Source: Lentisphaerae bacterium GWF2_49_21 (GTDB lineage: Bacteria; Verrucomicrobiota; Lentisphaeria; Victivallales; GWF2-50-93). Taken from it: a stretch of DNA of 48,066 bases. The position numbers were made by a program, and so were the translations under genes. Where the stretch lies: positions 1 through 48,066 of the forward strand of contig MHBH01000088.1 in NCBI GenBank assembly GCA_001804805.1, in the 5' to 3' direction. Of the stretch, positions 7,221 through 15,562 are shown piece after piece (the stretch's first letter is position 1; every line of letters starts with the position of its first letter). The notes under the pieces are model-generated. The model did no database searches. It was given only the letters and a program-made list of their open reading frames with translations, and was not told the origin of the DNA.

Positions 7221-7284
7221 GGAGGGCGGACTTTCCAGTCCGCCACTTGAATTAGGATTCGGCGGGTTAGAAAACCCGCCCTAC
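7221..7284. repeat. Twin-hairpin intergenic element C (REPIN-like)
   Basis: GGAG (7221-7224) precedes the hairpin GGCGGACT-TTCC-AGTCCGCC (7225-7244). The second hairpin GGCGGGTT-AGAA-AACCCGCC (7261-7280) is followed by CTAC (7281-7284), which is GTAG on the opposite strand. Reverse-complementing the second gives GGCGGGTT-TTCT-AACCCGCC, so the halves share a skeleton and differ at two stem pairs by compensatory changes. The stem is closely related to that of the tandem repeat at 33742. Confidence 0.85.
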
Positions 7285-7315
7285 TTATTAGGAAAAATTA
7301 TAAGAATGGAATTTC

Positions 7316-8419
7316 ATGAGTTCGAAAAAAGAATATAATCTCAAATCGATCTGCAGGAACTTCCAGTTGACCGGCGACTTCCTGCGCGCAGCACCTTATG
7401 GTTCCGGCCACATCAACGACACATTCGAGGCGATCTTCAACCAAGGCGGAATTAAAGTGCGCTACATCGTCCAGAGAATCAACCACGACATCTTCAAGGA
7501 TCCGGTGGCGCTGATGGATAATGTCCATAGGGTCACAAGCCATATCCATAGGAAGCTTTCAGATTCAGGCGATACCACGCGCAGGGCGCTGTCACTTATA
7601 GACGCGGTCGACGGCAAATCATTTTTCAAGGACAACGAGGGAAATTTCTGGCGCACTTATATCTTTGTCGAAAACACAAAGAGCTATAACATAATAGAAA
7701 CTGCTGACCAGGCCTATCAGGCCGCAAAGGCGTTCGGGGATTTCCAGAAATATCTTGTCGACATTCCCGGCGGCAGGCTCAACGAAACGATTCCTAATTT
7801 CCACAATACTCCGAAAAGGTTCGAAGCATTTGAAAAGGCGCTGGCCGCGGATTCCTGCAACCGTGCGAAATCCGCAGAGAAGGAAATTGCGTTCGCGCTT
7901 AAGAAGAAGGAGATGGCATGCACACTTCTCAGGCTTTGCGGCGAAGGTAAGATCCCCGAAAGGATTACACATAACGACACAAAGCTCAACAATGTCCTTC
8001 TCGATGAAAAGACAGGAGAGGCGGTCTGCGTCATTGATCTTGACACCGTGATGCCGGGGCTTGCGCTATATGATTTCGGAGATCTGGTGCGCACCAGCAC
8101 GAGCCCCGCCGCCGAAGACGAGAAGGATCTTTCAAAGGTGAAGATGCAGATGCACATGTTCGAGGCACTCGCGAAAGGATACCTGAGCGCCTCCAGTTCA
8201 TTCCTGACAAAGACTGAAATCGAATATCTTCCTTTCAGCGGGAAGCTCATTACATTCGAGATCGGAATCAGGTTTCTTACGGACTATCTTTCCGGCGACA
8301 CTTATTTCAAGATCCACCGCGAAAGGCACAACCTCGATCGATGCAGGACGCAGTTCAAGCTGGTGGAATCGATAGAATCCCAGGAAGATAAAATGCAGGA
8401 ACAAATTAAGAATATTTAA
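7316..8419 (+). CDS. N-acetylhexosamine 1-kinase-like phosphotransferase (APH fold)
   Basis: The 367 aa product has the aminoglycoside-phosphotransferase fold. ITHNDTKLNNVLLD, near residues 217-230, carries the catalytic aspartate and metal-binding asparagine. IDLDTVMPGLALYDFGDLV, near 240-258, is the DFG-like segment. The HNDTKLNNV and DLDTVMPG wording is close to what I recall of NahK, the bifidobacterial N-acetylhexosamine 1-kinase of about 360 aa, so anomeric phosphorylation of GlcNAc or GalNAc is the best guess. An N-terminal SGHINDTF loop fits a nucleotide-binding strand. The nucleotidyltransferase just upstream and epimerase just downstream match the logic of that pathway. Substrate is inferred, not shown. 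Confidence 0.8.
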   Translation: MSSKKEYNLKSICRNFQLTGDFLRAAPYGSGHINDTFEAIFNQGGIKVRYIVQRINHDIFKDPVALMDNVHRVTSHIHRKLSDSGDTTRRALSLIDAVDGKSFFKDNEGNFWRTYIFVENTKSYNIIETADQAYQAAKAFGDFQKYLVDIPGGRLNETIPNFHNTPKRFEAFEKALAADSCNRAKSAEKEIAFALKKKEMACTLLRLCGEGKIPERITHNDTKLNNVLLDEKTGEAVCVIDLDTVMPGLALYDFGDLVRTSTSPAAEDEKDLSKVKMQMHMFEALAKGYLSASSSFLTKTEIEYLPFSGKLITFEIGIRFLTDYLSGDTYFKIHRERHNLDRCRTQFKLVESIESQEDKMQEQIKNI

Positions 8420-8431
8420 CCACAGAACACA

Positions 8432-8461
8432 TCCTCCTTCGCTGGGAAGCTACGGAGGACA
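8432..8461. repeat. Short hairpin repeat (TCC.CC-TTCGCT...CTACGG.GGA), copy 1
   Basis: TCCTCC (8432-8437) pairs with GGAGGA (8454-8459) around a conserved TTCGCTGGGAAGCTAC loop. A second copy at 39783-39812 has TCCGCC and GGCGGA, a compensatory T-A to G-C change, around a loop differing at one base. This copy lies between the kinase-like and epimerase genes. Confidence 0.75.
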
Positions 8462-8496
8462 GGCAGAAATAGAATGAATTATTGAAAGGTTTTTAC

Positions 8497-9411
8497 ATGA
8501 AAATACTTGTAACGGGCGGGGCGGGATTCATCGGCAGCCATATTGTCGAACATTTCCAGGGAAAGGCAGACATTGTCATACTCGACAATTTCCGTACCGG
8601 AAAAAAACAGAACCTCAAGGGATTCGACTACAAGCTCATCGAAGGAAGCATTCTAGAAAAGAAGGCTGTCAGGGAAGCTGTCAAAGGCGCCGATTATATA
8701 TTTCACATGGCGGCGGCGATAAGTGTGGTCGAATCCATGGAGAAACCTGTAGAATATGTAAAGGTCAATACAGAAGGAACACTCATAGTTCTTGAAGAAT
8801 CGGCCGCAGCCGGTGTCAAGAAACTCTGCTTCAGCACTTCTGCCGCATGCTACGGGGAGAATCCCGAGTCTCCGAAGGTTGAGACCATGAAACCTGAGCC
8901 TCTCAGTCCTTATGCCATTACCAAGCTTGACGGGGAATATTACTGCGAGATGTTCGCCAGGGAAGGAAAATTGAAGACCACATCGATGAGATATTTCAAC
9001 GTCTTCGGTCCGAGACAGGATCCAAAGAGTGTATATGCAGCGGCGATTCCTATTTTCGTCTCAAGGGCTGTTGCCAACGCACCGATTTCGATTTATGGCG
9101 ATGGCGAACAGACGAGGGATTTTGTTTACGTAAAGGATGTAGTTGCGGCAAATGTGTTCATGTCGCAGAATGATATCAGCGGAGTCTTCAATGTCGCCTA
9201 CGGCAATAAAATCACCATTGACGATCTTGTGAAGATGGTTATAAGGATGACAGGATCCAAATCGAAGATCGAATACAAGCCCGAGCGTCCCGGCGAGGTA
9301 AAACATTCCCTTGCATCGACAGAGAAACTTCTTTCAACCGGCTTCAGTCCGAGTTCCGATTTCAAAGAGGGCATGAAGGCGACTGTGGCTTATTTCAGCG
9401 GCCTGAAGTAA
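8497..9411 (+). CDS. NDP-sugar 4-epimerase-like extended SDR
   Basis: This 304 aa extended short-chain dehydrogenase has the NAD motif TGGAGFIGSH (residues 6-15), a catalytic serine/threonine segment STSAACYG (113-120) and the YxxxK pair Y139/K143. GDGEQTRDFVYVKDVV near residue 200 is typical of UDP-glucose and UDP-GlcNAc 4-epimerases and their relatives. ATG at 8497 has AAAGG 7 nt upstream; the earlier in-frame TTG at 8482 lacks such a site. It closes the presumed operon and would interconvert the NDP-amino sugar made upstream, for example UDP-GalNAc and UDP-GlcNAc. A dehydratase is less likely because the C-terminal half follows the epimerase pattern. Confidence 0.85.
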   Translation: MKILVTGGAGFIGSHIVEHFQGKADIVILDNFRTGKKQNLKGFDYKLIEGSILEKKAVREAVKGADYIFHMAAAISVVESMEKPVEYVKVNTEGTLIVLEESAAAGVKKLCFSTSAACYGENPESPKVETMKPEPLSPYAITKLDGEYYCEMFAREGKLKTTSMRYFNVFGPRQDPKSVYAAAIPIFVSRAVANAPISIYGDGEQTRDFVYVKDVVAANVFMSQNDISGVFNVAYGNKITIDDLVKMVIRMTGSKSKIEYKPERPGEVKHSLASTEKLLSTGFSPSSDFKEGMKATVAYFSGLK

Positions 9412-9499
9412 GAGATTTAAACCTAACTTCATATTGCACCGATTCACTGGATCCTGGTTATAACCGAAATTTTACTTTGAAAGGCTTGTTGTAAGCTGT

Positions 9500-9946
9500 A
9501 TGTTTCAGATGTATGGAGTTACTACCGGAGTGCTGATCCAGTCCGTAAACAGAAACAATGCCAGGTTTCCAGATGACTTCATGTTCCAGCTTGACAGCCA
9601 GGAACTTACAAACTTGAAATCACAAATTGTGATATCAAGTTCGTCATGGGGCGGACGTCGGAGCAGGTTATATGTCTTCACGCAGGAAGGAGTTGCCATG
9701 CTTTCAGGTATCCTCAGGAGTAAGAGGGCGGTCGCCACCAACATACAAATAATGCGTGCCTTCGTCCGAATGCGAGAAATGCTCGAGACAAACGCCAAGT
9801 TGGCGGTCAAACTCAAGGAGCTGGAAACCAAGCTCGACATGACAGACAAGAAGGTTATCGCTATTATGGAAGTCCTTAGGAATCACCTGAGGCAGCCTCC
9901 TCCGCCTGCAAAAAGAAAGATCGGATTTCATAATGAAGAAATATAA
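9500..9946 (+). pseudogene. ORF6N-domain protein remnant, 5'-truncated
   Basis: The reading frame begins inside the ORF6N domain. MYGVTTGVLIQSVNRNNARFP corresponds to the middle of the usual domain, followed by DDFMFQL, a FTQEGVAMLSG segment and NIQIMRAFVRMRE. Intact members have about 20 more residues (an xLDSDLAxLY-like helix) before this point. Upstream the frame is open only to 9464, after a stop at 9461-9463, and offers no plausible start. No ribosome site lies close to the ATG. The C-terminus has a coiled-coil-like segment (residues 92-125) and a proline-rich tail. ORF6N proteins are typical of phage and mobile DNA, so this looks like a decayed acquired gene. Confidence 0.7.
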
Positions 9947-10266
9947 GACATATATTTTTTATGTTCTTGTGCTTTCTCTCCTCTTGAATATGTCCTGCAT
10001 GTCGCTACAAGAAAGCCCGCAGCCCAATTTGTTCCTCTGGACCTGATGCAGTAAATAAATACAAGGAAGCCTTATGGTTGGGGAATTCATCCCACTTTGT
10101 CCAATCAGAAAATATTGCCGATGTCAATGATTCTTTTATTACAGTTGAAGGGACATTCATAAAGGGGCCCGGCGGACACATGGGGATTTGGGCCGGTGAA
10201 ATTGACAGGGTGACTAAAATAGAAATTCGCGCTCCCAAGGAAAAGGAAGCCCCTCGCAAAGAATAG
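9933..10266 (+). pseudogene. Frameshifted small lipoprotein-like gene
   Basis: From ATG at 9933 a lipoprotein-like signal peptide can be read: basic MKKYKTY, a hydrophobic stretch, then SC near residue 22. This frame stops at 10044-10046. A second frame one base over, open from 9988, reads on in SPICSSGPDAVNKYKEAL style and then carries a short beta-rich domain with GTFIKGPGGHMGIWAGEIDRV, ending at 10266. Joining the two around 10005-10025 gives one continuous protein of about 105 aa, so a single-base indel, real or a sequencing error, is likely. It overlaps the end of the ORF6N remnant. The function is unknown. Confidence 0.55.
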
Positions 10267-10310
10267 TTCATTATAAAAATCTTTTCATAATAAAAATTTT
10301 TGAAACTTGT

Positions 10311-10338
10311 TTGCAATACTACGATAGGATACTAAATT
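10311..10338 (+). promoter_or_regulatory. Candidate promoter of tRNA-Leu
   Basis: TTGCAA (10311-10316) is followed after 16 bp by TAAATT (10333-10338), about 29 bp before the tRNA. The same 11 bp string TTGCAATACTA occurs before tRNA-Thr, which supports a shared promoter-proximal element. Confidence 0.4.
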
Positions 10339-10366
10339 AGCCGTCCAATTTTACAGGACGAGAAAT

Positions 10367-10450
10367 GCTCGGGTGGTGAAATGGCAGACACGCATGTTTG
10401 AGGGGCATGTGGAGCAATCCGTGTGGGTTCAAGTCCCACCCCGAGCACCA
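10367..10450 (+). tRNA. tRNA-Leu(GAG)
   Basis: The 84 nt gene starts GCTCGGG and ends CCCGAGC-A-CCA, a perfect 7 bp acceptor stem with encoded CCA. The anticodon loop TTGAGGG gives anticodon GAG. A long variable arm (class II) is present, as expected for tRNA-Leu, and GGTTCAAGTCC forms the T arm. It precedes tRNA-Thr and tuf. Confidence 0.95.
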
Positions 10451-10699
10451 ATTGTAAATATTCACTGCGGAGAGAAAAAGATGGTCCGTCGAATATTTAC
10501 TGCGAAAAATCCAAGGGGTATCCGTATTAGATGATAATGCTGGATTCCGCTTCGAGCAGCAGCTTCACAAAATCCGTATTTTATTTTTTTTCGTTTTTTT
10601 TTGAATTTTCTTTCAATTTGAGTTGCAATACTAGGAAATCGACGTATTTTTTGTGTCCGCTTTGTTTTTCGCGTTTTATATCGCGCAATACAGACCGGT
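10451..10699. other. Intergenic spacer with direct repeat and promoter of tRNA-Thr
   Basis: The 14-mer AATATTYACTGCG plus flank occurs twice, around 10456-10469 (AAATATTCACTGCGG) and 10492-10505 (GAATATTTACTGCGA). Long T-runs lie at 10580-10600. TTGCAA (10623-10628) followed after 16 bp by TATTTT (10645-10650) is a candidate promoter for tRNA-Thr; it begins with the same TTGCAATACTA found before tRNA-Leu. I see no gene. Confidence 0.45.
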
Positions 10700-10775
<76 letters not shown>

Positions 10776-10874
10776 TAAGAATGCAATCAGATTTGATGCG
10801 GAATGAACAGATGAGCAGGATTTGATTTAACATTATATAAATATTGAAGGTACTAAAAAACCGGGAGGTTTAGG

Positions 10875-12086
<1,212 letters not shown>

Positions 12087-12118
12087 CCAAAACCGTATTA
12101 TTTAGTTAGACTGGCAAC

Positions 12119-12159
12119 GCGATCCCGAACCAGTACGCACTGCGGACAGTTCGGGTCGC
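12119..12159. other. Long imperfect hairpin between tuf and rpmG
   Basis: GCGATCCCGAAC (12119-12130) pairs with GTTCGGGTCGC (12149-12159) with one bulged T. The 18 nt loop contains a further short CAGT/ACTG pair. No T-run follows, so this is probably an mRNA processing or stability element rather than a terminator. Confidence 0.5.
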
Positions 12160-12184
12160 TTATGTAAAGAAGCAGGTGAAAAAA

Positions 12185-12337
12185 ATGGCGCGTGAGATCA
12201 TAACACTGGCGTGCACGGAGTGCAAGAACAGGAACTATTCGACAATGAAGGAGAAGAGGAACACTCCCGGACGTCTGGAGAAGAAGAAGTATTGCAAACA
12301 TGACCGCAAGCACACGCTCCACCGGGAAATTAAGTAA
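12185..12337 (+). CDS. rpmG: 50S ribosomal protein L33
   Basis: This 50 aa protein begins [18 protein letters not shown] and ends with a [16 protein letters not shown]-type tail. It keeps the L33 pattern of a CxxC pair (C10/C13) and a [13 protein letters not shown]-terminus. The second cysteine pair is incomplete: only one cysteine, in YCKHD, remains. The start ATG follows GAAGCAGGTGAAAAAA, with a weak AGG site. The gene sits between tuf and tRNA-Trp/secE, the classical position. A GTG nine bases upstream could be an alternative start. Confidence 0.93.
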   Translation: MAREIITLACTECKNRNYSTMKEKRNTPGRLEKKKYCKHDRKHTLHREIK

Positions 12338-12349
12338 CAATTAATTTTC

Positions 12350-12425
12350 AGGTGAGTAGCTCAATTGGTAGAGCGGCGGTCTCCAAAACCGCAGGTCGCA
12401 GGTTCGATCCCTGTCTCACCTGCCA
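12350..12425 (+). tRNA. tRNA-Trp(CCA)
   Basis: The 76 nt gene has acceptor stem AGGTGAG with CTCACCT, discriminator G and encoded CCA. The anticodon loop CTCCAAA gives CCA. Position between rpmG and secE is the usual one for tRNA-Trp. Confidence 0.96.
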
Positions 12426-12464
12426 GATAATAAAAAATGATTTCAAAGGGATAACTGGTCTGTC

Positions 12465-12662
12465 ATGGGAATATGGATTACAAAGACAAGGCACTTTATC
12501 AATGACACTCTCGCCGAGCTGAAGAAGTGCAGCTGGCCGGAGAGATCGCAGCTTTTCGAATCGACAGTGCTGGTGATCATAACCGTGCTTATGCTCGCTT
12601 CTTTCGTGGCGCTCGTCGACTTCGTGAGCATGAAGATCATAAGCTATCTCACTGGAATGTAA
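12465..12662 (+). CDS. secE: Preprotein translocase subunit SecE
   Basis: This 65 aa protein is the minimal SecE form with one transmembrane helix. An amphipathic N-terminal helix carries the family signature ELKKCSWPERSQLFEST (residues 18-34), where KxxWP is conserved. A hydrophobic helix (about 36-56) and a short tail follow. It stabilises SecY in the inner membrane. It lies between tRNA-Trp and nusG as in most bacteria. The ribosome site (GGGAT) is weak and somewhat distant. Confidence 0.93.
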   Translation: MGIWITKTRHFINDTLAELKKCSWPERSQLFESTVLVIITVLMLASFVALVDFVSMKIISYLTGM

Positions 12663-12686
12663 ACAACTATTCAGGGAACTTTTAAT

Positions 12687-13250
12687 ATGTCTGAACAGAA
12701 ACCGGGACAATGGTTCGTAGTCCACACCCTCTCGGGACATGAGAACAAGGTCAAGGAAAAGATAGAAAAGCACATGGCGAAGGGCGAGGCCAGGAACGTC
12801 TTCGAGGTGCTTGTGCCGATGGAGAAGATCTCCGAGGTCCGCCAGGGAAAGAAGACGACGATGTCGCGCAAGTATTTCCCGGGATATATCCTTGTGAGGA
12901 TGGATCTTTTCAATCCTGAAACGAAGAAGATTGACGAGGATTCCTGGTATTTCGTCCGTGAGATACAGGGAGTCATAGGATTCATAGGAAGCGGGAACAA
13001 GCCGATCCCCCTGAGCCCGTCCGAGGTCGACGACCTGATGAGACAGGTCACGGAGACCGAGGCCAAGGTGACGCCCAAGATCAATTATGACGTCGGAGAG
13101 ACGGTGAAGATCAAGGACGGCGCATTTGAGAACTTTGAAGGGGTCATAGAGGAGATAGACCAGGAGCGCGGCAAGCTGAAGCTCCTTGTTTCGATATTCG
13201 GGCGTTCTACGCCTGTTGAACTTGAGTATTGGCAGGTTGAGCGCGAGTGA
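12687..13250 (+). CDS. nusG: Transcription elongation/antitermination factor NusG
   Basis: This 187 aa protein has an N-terminal NGN domain (WFVVHTLSGHENKVKEKI, PMEKISEVRQGKK, KYFPGYILVRMD) and a C-terminal KOW domain (GETVKIKDGAFENFEGVIEEID), followed by the LLVSIFGRSTPVELE beta strands. Length is normal. It binds RNA polymerase, couples it to ribosomal protein S10 and modulates pausing. AGGGA precedes the ATG. It follows secE by 24 bp and precedes rplK, so it is probably co-transcribed with both. Confidence 0.97.
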   Translation: MSEQKPGQWFVVHTLSGHENKVKEKIEKHMAKGEARNVFEVLVPMEKISEVRQGKKTTMSRKYFPGYILVRMDLFNPETKKIDEDSWYFVREIQGVIGFIGSGNKPIPLSPSEVDDLMRQVTETEAKVTPKINYDVGETVKIKDGAFENFEGVIEEIDQERGKLKLLVSIFGRSTPVELEYWQVERE

Positions 13251-13343
13251 TCGCACTCGATATGGCATATAAGAACTAATTCATGGTGTGTGGGAGAGGA
13301 TACCTGCCTTTTCGGACCACCGCATGAATAGGAGAAAATTAAA
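13251..13343 (+). promoter_or_regulatory. nusG-rplK intergenic leader
   Basis: The 93 nt spacer holds GTGTGTGGGAGAGG followed by CCTTTTCGGACCACC, so GTGG/CCAC and AGG/CCT words can pair into an imperfect stem. A similar GTGGGAGG...CCAC leader is common before rplK in other bacteria and may be part of the L1/L11 control region. I could not verify the fold. AGGAG before rplK is the ribosome site. Confidence 0.4.
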
Positions 13344-13772
13344 ATGGCAAAGAAAGTAGTCGGGCAGATTAAACTGCAGATTCCTGCCGGCGCCGCCAAT
13401 CCGGCGCCTCCCGTCGGTCCAGCACTTGGACAGGCCGGGGTGAACATCATGGAATTCTGTAAGAAATACAATGCCGCCACGCAGTCCCAGGCCGGAATGA
13501 TCCTCCCAGTGATCATCACCGTCTACCAGGACAAGTCATTTACGTTCATAACGAAGACGCCGCCTGCGTCGATCCTCATCAAGAAGCTTGCGAACCTCGC
13601 TTCCGGATCGAAGACACCCGGCAGGGAAAGCGTCGGGAAGATCACCAGGGCGCAGATCAAGGAGATCGCAAAGCTCAAGATGAAGGATCTGAACTCCAGG
13701 ACTGATGCCGCCGCGATGCGAATCATCGAAGGTACAGCCCGCAGCATGGGCATCGAGGTGGTCGATGCGTAA
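13344..13772 (+). CDS. rplK: 50S ribosomal protein L11
   Basis: This 142 aa protein has the L11 N-terminal domain ([31 protein letters not shown], residues 14-44) and a C-terminal rRNA-binding domain with [19 protein letters not shown], ending in [10 protein letters not shown]. It binds the GTPase-associated centre of 23S rRNA. AGGAG lies upstream of the ATG. Its last codons overlap the start of rplA by 8 nt, indicating translational coupling. Confidence 0.97.
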   Translation: MAKKVVGQIKLQIPAGAANPAPPVGPALGQAGVNIMEFCKKYNAATQSQAGMILPVIITVYQDKSFTFITKTPPASILIKKLANLASGSKTPGRESVGKITRAQIKEIAKLKMKDLNSRTDAAAMRIIEGTARSMGIEVVDA

Positions 13773-14472
13773 AAGAAGCAAAGCATACAAGGTGAAACTG
13801 GAAAAGGTCGACAAGGCCGCCAAGCTTCCCATCAAGAAGGCCGTTGATCTGCTTGTCACTCTTCCAAAAGCCAAATTTGATGAGACGGTGGACCTTTCTT
13901 TCAAGCTCGGTATCGATCCGAAGCAGTCCGACCAGAACGTCAGAGGCACGGTAGGTCTTCCAAAGGGATCTGGAAAGAAAGTCCGTGTAGCTGTCGTAGC
14001 CGACGGTGAAGCCGCAAACAAGGCGAAGGCCGCCGGAGCGGACCACGTGGGATTTGAAGATCTGATCGGCAAGATAAAGGGAGGATGGCTTGAGTTCGAC
14101 ATCCTTATTTCAACACCTTCCGCCATGAACCAGGTCAGAACCCTCGGCAAGGTGCTCGGACCGAAGGGTCTCATGCCCAATCCGAAGACAGGCACTGTGA
14201 CCGAACAGGTCGATGTCGCCGTCAAGGAGTCCAAGGCCGGACGAGTTGAATTCAGAATTGACAAGGGCGCATGCATCCATGTGCCGGCAGGGAAAATGTC
14301 CTTCAAGAAGGAGGACATCGAGGAGAACTGCAGGGCCATCATACAGGCCATCGTCCGTGCGAAGCCAGCGGCGTCCAAAGGCGTCTACATTGAAAGCTGC
14401 ACGCTTTCATCGACGATGGGCCCCGGAATCAGAGTTGATGTCAACGAATTTTCCAAGGCGGTGGTATCATGA
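13765..14472 (+). CDS. rplA: 50S ribosomal protein L1
   Basis: The 235 aa product begins MRKRSKAYK, matching the usual L1 length of about 230 aa. The frame is open further upstream, but those residues lie within rplK and do not resemble L1. Family segments include [19 protein letters not shown] and the conserved [19 protein letters not shown] (about 131-149). L1 forms the L1 stalk and represses its own operon in many bacteria. The start overlaps the rplK stop by 8 nt and the stop overlaps the rplJ start by 4 nt. Confidence 0.97.
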   Translation: MRKRSKAYKVKLEKVDKAAKLPIKKAVDLLVTLPKAKFDETVDLSFKLGIDPKQSDQNVRGTVGLPKGSGKKVRVAVVADGEAANKAKAAGADHVGFEDLIGKIKGGWLEFDILISTPSAMNQVRTLGKVLGPKGLMPNPKTGTVTEQVDVAVKESKAGRVEFRIDKGACIHVPAGKMSFKKEDIEENCRAIIQAIVRAKPAASKGVYIESCTLSSTMGPGIRVDVNEFSKAVVS

Positions 14473-14993
14473 GAGTTGAAAAAGTCCAACTGTTGAATGA
14501 AATCGGGAATACGCTCGAGAAATCGGACTACATATTCCTCATCACATACAAGGGGTTGAAGGTTTCGGACTTCTCCGAACTCCGCGGCTCGCTTGGCAAA
14601 TTCAATGCCGAATGCCATGTCCTGAAAAACCGCATGATCAGGAAAGCTGCGGAAAAGAAAGGCATAAAAGGCCTTTCCGAACTGAAGCTTACCGGAGACA
14701 CTGCGCTGGTTTCAGGCAAAGGAGATGCGGGTCCGGTGGCAAAGGCCCTGATGGTCTATTCGAAGGCGCATGAACAGGTATCGCCCAAGGCCGGATATCT
14801 TGAAGGTGCAATGGTCAGCAAGGGCGACATAACGGCAATAGCCAGCCTGCCCTCACGCGACGCCCTCAGGTCACAGCTGCTCGGAGTCCTGCTCGCTCCT
14901 TCGAGGAATCTTGTTACAATTCTCAACGTGAAGGCTTCAGAGATAGTGAATGTCCTGAACGCATATAAAGATAAAAAAGAAAAAAGCAATTAA
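14469..14993 (+). CDS. rplJ: 50S ribosomal protein L10
   Basis: This 174 aa protein has the L10 rRNA-binding N-terminal domain ([47 protein letters not shown]) and a C-terminal helix that binds L7/L12 dimers. ATG overlaps the rplA stop in ATGA, so there is no room for the separate untranslated leader in which L10 normally represses its own mRNA. Any autoregulatory site would have to lie inside rplA. rplL follows 23 bp downstream. Confidence 0.96.
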   Translation: MRVEKVQLLNEIGNTLEKSDYIFLITYKGLKVSDFSELRGSLGKFNAECHVLKNRMIRKAAEKKGIKGLSELKLTGDTALVSGKGDAGPVAKALMVYSKAHEQVSPKAGYLEGAMVSKGDITAIASLPSRDALRSQLLGVLLAPSRNLVTILNVKASEIVNVLNAYKDKKEKSN

Positions 14994-15016
14994 TAATAAA
15001 TATGGAGGTTCTTAAA

Positions 15017-15424
15017 ATGTCAGAGGAAGTAAAAATCGAAGTTTCAAAGGAAATGGACCAGTTCATCTCCTACGTAGAAAATCTTTCAGTTCTTGAACTC
15101 TCAAAGCTTGTAAAAGCCCTTGAAAACCGTCTCGGCGTCACAGCCGCGGTTCCGATGGCGGCTGCAGCAGCAGCTCCTGCGGGCGGTGCAGCAGCTCCGG
15201 CAGCTGAGGAAAAGACTGAATTTACAGTCGTACTTACCAGTTTCGGCGCTGACAAGATCAAGGTCATCAAGGAAGTCAGGACGATAACAGCTCTCGGACT
15301 CAAGGAAGCCAAGGATCTTGTTGAAGGCGCTCCCAAGCCTGTCAAGGAAGGCGTATCAAAGGAAGAAGCCGCCAAGATGAAGGCACAGCTTGAGGCCGCA
15401 GGCGCAAAAGTTGAACTTAAATAA
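15017..15424 (+). CDS. rplL: 50S ribosomal protein L7/L12
   Basis: This 135 aa protein has an N-terminal dimerisation helix, an Ala/Gly/Pro-rich hinge ([19 protein letters not shown], about 52-70) and the conserved C-terminal domain [21 protein letters not shown]...[15 protein letters not shown] that recruits GTPase factors. The ATG at 15017 has GGAGG 7-8 nt upstream; an in-frame ATG at 15002 lies before that site and is less likely. The hinge and C-terminal domain have standard length. Confidence 0.97.
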   Translation: MSEEVKIEVSKEMDQFISYVENLSVLELSKLVKALENRLGVTAAVPMAAAAAAPAGGAAAPAAEEKTEFTVVLTSFGADKIKVIKEVRTITALGLKEAKDLVEGAPKPVKEGVSKEEAAKMKAQLEAAGAKVELK

Positions 15425-15430
15425 CTATAG

Positions 15431-15486
15431 ATGAAGATGACTGCGGCGGGGGTACGCCTCCGTCGCATCTTCATTTTCATGTTTTT
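15431..15486 (+). terminator. Attenuator-like hairpin between rplL and rpoB
   Basis: ATGAAGAT (15431-15438) pairs with ATCTTCAT (15467-15474). Inside, GCGGCGGGGG (15443-15452) pairs with CCTCCGTCGC (15457-15466), with two G-U pairs and loop TACG. TTTTCATGTTTTT follows. This 18 bp stem with an interrupted T-run suits partial termination between ribosomal and polymerase genes, as known in E. coli. Confidence 0.8.
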
Positions 15487-15562
15487 GCATTTCTGGGGTC
15501 GGAGATCGCTTCTCCGTTTTATCGTTTAAACCGTTTATAACAATCTGTGCAGGGTGTGGACT

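Noticed and set aside
12348-13268. Long minus-strand ORF across tRNA-Trp, secE and nusG
   Set aside because: It is antisense to well-supported genes and to a tRNA, has no family likeness and reflects codon-usage shadowing.
13705-13764. N-terminal extension of the L1 reading frame
   Set aside because: These 20 codons lie within rplK and do not resemble L1. The ATG at 13765 gives the normal length.
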